Below are positions 46,642 to 47,263 of a stretch of DNA of 47,263 nt, one piece after another. The DNA comes from DATEOR01 sp035698665. Its GTDB lineage: Bacteria; Actinomycetota; Thermoleophilia; Gaiellales; Gaiellaceae. Below the pieces are notes generated by a model, which saw nothing but the letters and a program-made list of their open reading frames with translations, was not told where the DNA came from and did not search any database. The position numbers were made by a program, and so were the translations under genes. Position 1 is the stretch's first letter. Every line of letters starts with the position of its first letter. The DNA lies in the NCBI GenBank assembly GCA_035698665.1, contig DASSBN010000076.1, positions 1-47,263 of the forward strand, given 5' to 3'.

Positions 46642-47263
46642 TTACCCGACCTTCTGGGCCTCGACGAACTTCCACGGCGGACCGCCTGCCTCCGCCTGGA
46701 AGATCGAGATGAGGCCACCCTCTGGGTCGCCGTTCTCGTTGAACGTCATCGGGCCCACGATGCCGTCCTCGATGTTGGTCTCGAACATCTTCGCGACGAC
46801 GTCCTCGCGGGAGCCGTCGGAGCGGCCGATCGCGTCCACGAGCACCTGCGCAGCCGCCGCAGCGTAGGCCGTGTAGACCTCCGGTGCGCCGTACTTCGCC
46901 TGGTAGGCGTCGAGGAACTCCTTGCCGGCGCCGGTCAGGTCGTCCGGGTTCAGCACCGGAGCGCTGCCGTAGGCGCCGGCGAGGTTGTCCGCACCCGCCT
47001 CGTCGAAGAGCGAGTCGAGGACGAAGCCGTCCGAGACGAGCAGCTTCACCGCGTCGTTGTCACCTACGACGGAGACCTTGTCCTTGATGACCTGGCCGCC
47101 GTTGAAGCAGGCGATGCCGCCGATGTAGATGCCGTCGGCTCCAGAGGCCTTGATCTGGGTCATGAGCGCCTTGTAGTTCTGGGCGTTCGCGTCCCAGCCG
47201 GTGTGCCCGGCGACCTTGAGGCCGCCCGCCTTGGCCGCCTCCTCGAAGGCGTCGGCGACGCCC
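46642..47263 (-). CDS. livK: Branched-chain amino-acid-binding protein LivK-like, partial (3' end)
   Basis: The C-terminal 206 residues of a periplasmic-binding-protein type I receptor; the 5' part is beyond the window. Visible features are WDANAQNYKALMTQIKASGA, GIYIGGIACFNGGQVIKD, SDGFVLDSLFDEAGADNLAG, EFLDAYQAKYGAPEVYTAYA and a final FVEAQKVG. These match the second lobe of Leu/Ile/Val-binding lipoproteins. Its position directly upstream of livHMGF supports the assignment. Ligand specificity (branched-chain amino acids, amides or other) is not certain. Confidence 0.9.
   Translation of the reverse strand, partial: GVADAFEEAAKAGGLKVAGHTGWDANAQNYKALMTQIKASGADGIYIGGIACFNGGQVIKDKVSVVGDNDAVKLLVSDGFVLDSLFDEAGADNLAGAYGSAPVLNPDDLTGAGKEFLDAYQAKYGAPEVYTAYAAAAAQVLVDAIGRSDGSREDVVAKMFETNIEDGIVGPMTFNENGDPEGGLISIFQAEAGGPPWKFVEAQKVG

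Overview
The window is about 47 kb of high-GC DNA with densely packed genes, many GTG or TTG starts and frequent 4-base stop/start overlaps. I infer an actinobacterium, possibly a member of the Thermoleophilia. The gene order livKHMGF - polA - rpsA - coaE - uvrB - uvrA on one strand matches the known mycobacterial polA-rpsA-coaE-uvrB-uvrA order. A LexA-type box of the CGAAC-N4-GTTCG class and many -10 hexamers placed 6-7 bases before start codons also fit Actinobacteria. The class-level placement is a guess. No rRNA, tRNA, CRISPR array, insertion sequence or phage gene was seen.

Layout. 1-1242: edge of a PilB/GspE-like gene (minus), then VanZ-like, HAD-like and small coiled-coil genes (plus). 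1406-6987 (minus): glycosyltransferase, YbdK-type carboxylate-amine ligase, DUF1844 protein, MTA phosphorylase and a proton-pumping pyrophosphatase. 6990-10160 (plus): ECF sigma factor, zinc-finger anti-sigma factor, peptidoglycan-binding lytic transglycosylase, MarR-GNAT fusion. 10293-18927 (minus): a long run of MsrB, FmdB-type zinc ribbon, family-4 uracil-DNA glycosylase, the t6A genes tsaE-tsaB-rimI-tsaD, a subtilase, glutamate dehydrogenase, a glutaredoxin-like protein and Rex. 18990-22212 (plus): a DUF2520 dehydrogenase-like protein, panC, panB and a secreted or anchored protein.

22216-36260 is mostly minus: Yip1-like membrane protein, unknown protein, uvrA, beta-propeller-like protein, PH-domain protein, small membrane protein, flippase-like protein, uvrB, lytic transglycosylase, coaE, rpsA. 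Short plus-strand islands carry an AI-2E-type permease, a metallophosphoesterase and a lipoprotein. 36290-37999 (plus): a second beta-propeller-like protein and a SCO1 copper chaperone. 38225-47263 (minus): secreted 5'-nucleotidase, polA and the branched-chain amino-acid (liv) ABC transporter operon, cut off at the window edge within livK.

The genes are mostly chromosomal housekeeping: nucleotide excision repair, base excision repair, replication, tRNA t6A modification, pantothenate and CoA synthesis, redox control, envelope remodelling and amino-acid uptake. The less expected content is between genes. Two families of dispersed palindromic or structured repeats are present. One is a GGGGTCAGACCCC element found in pairs at two convergent gene junctions. 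The other is a roughly 54-base element with conserved flanks and a hairpin whose paired bases differ between the two copies while pairing is kept. A perfect SOS box lies over the inferred uvrA promoter, and many genes look leaderless.
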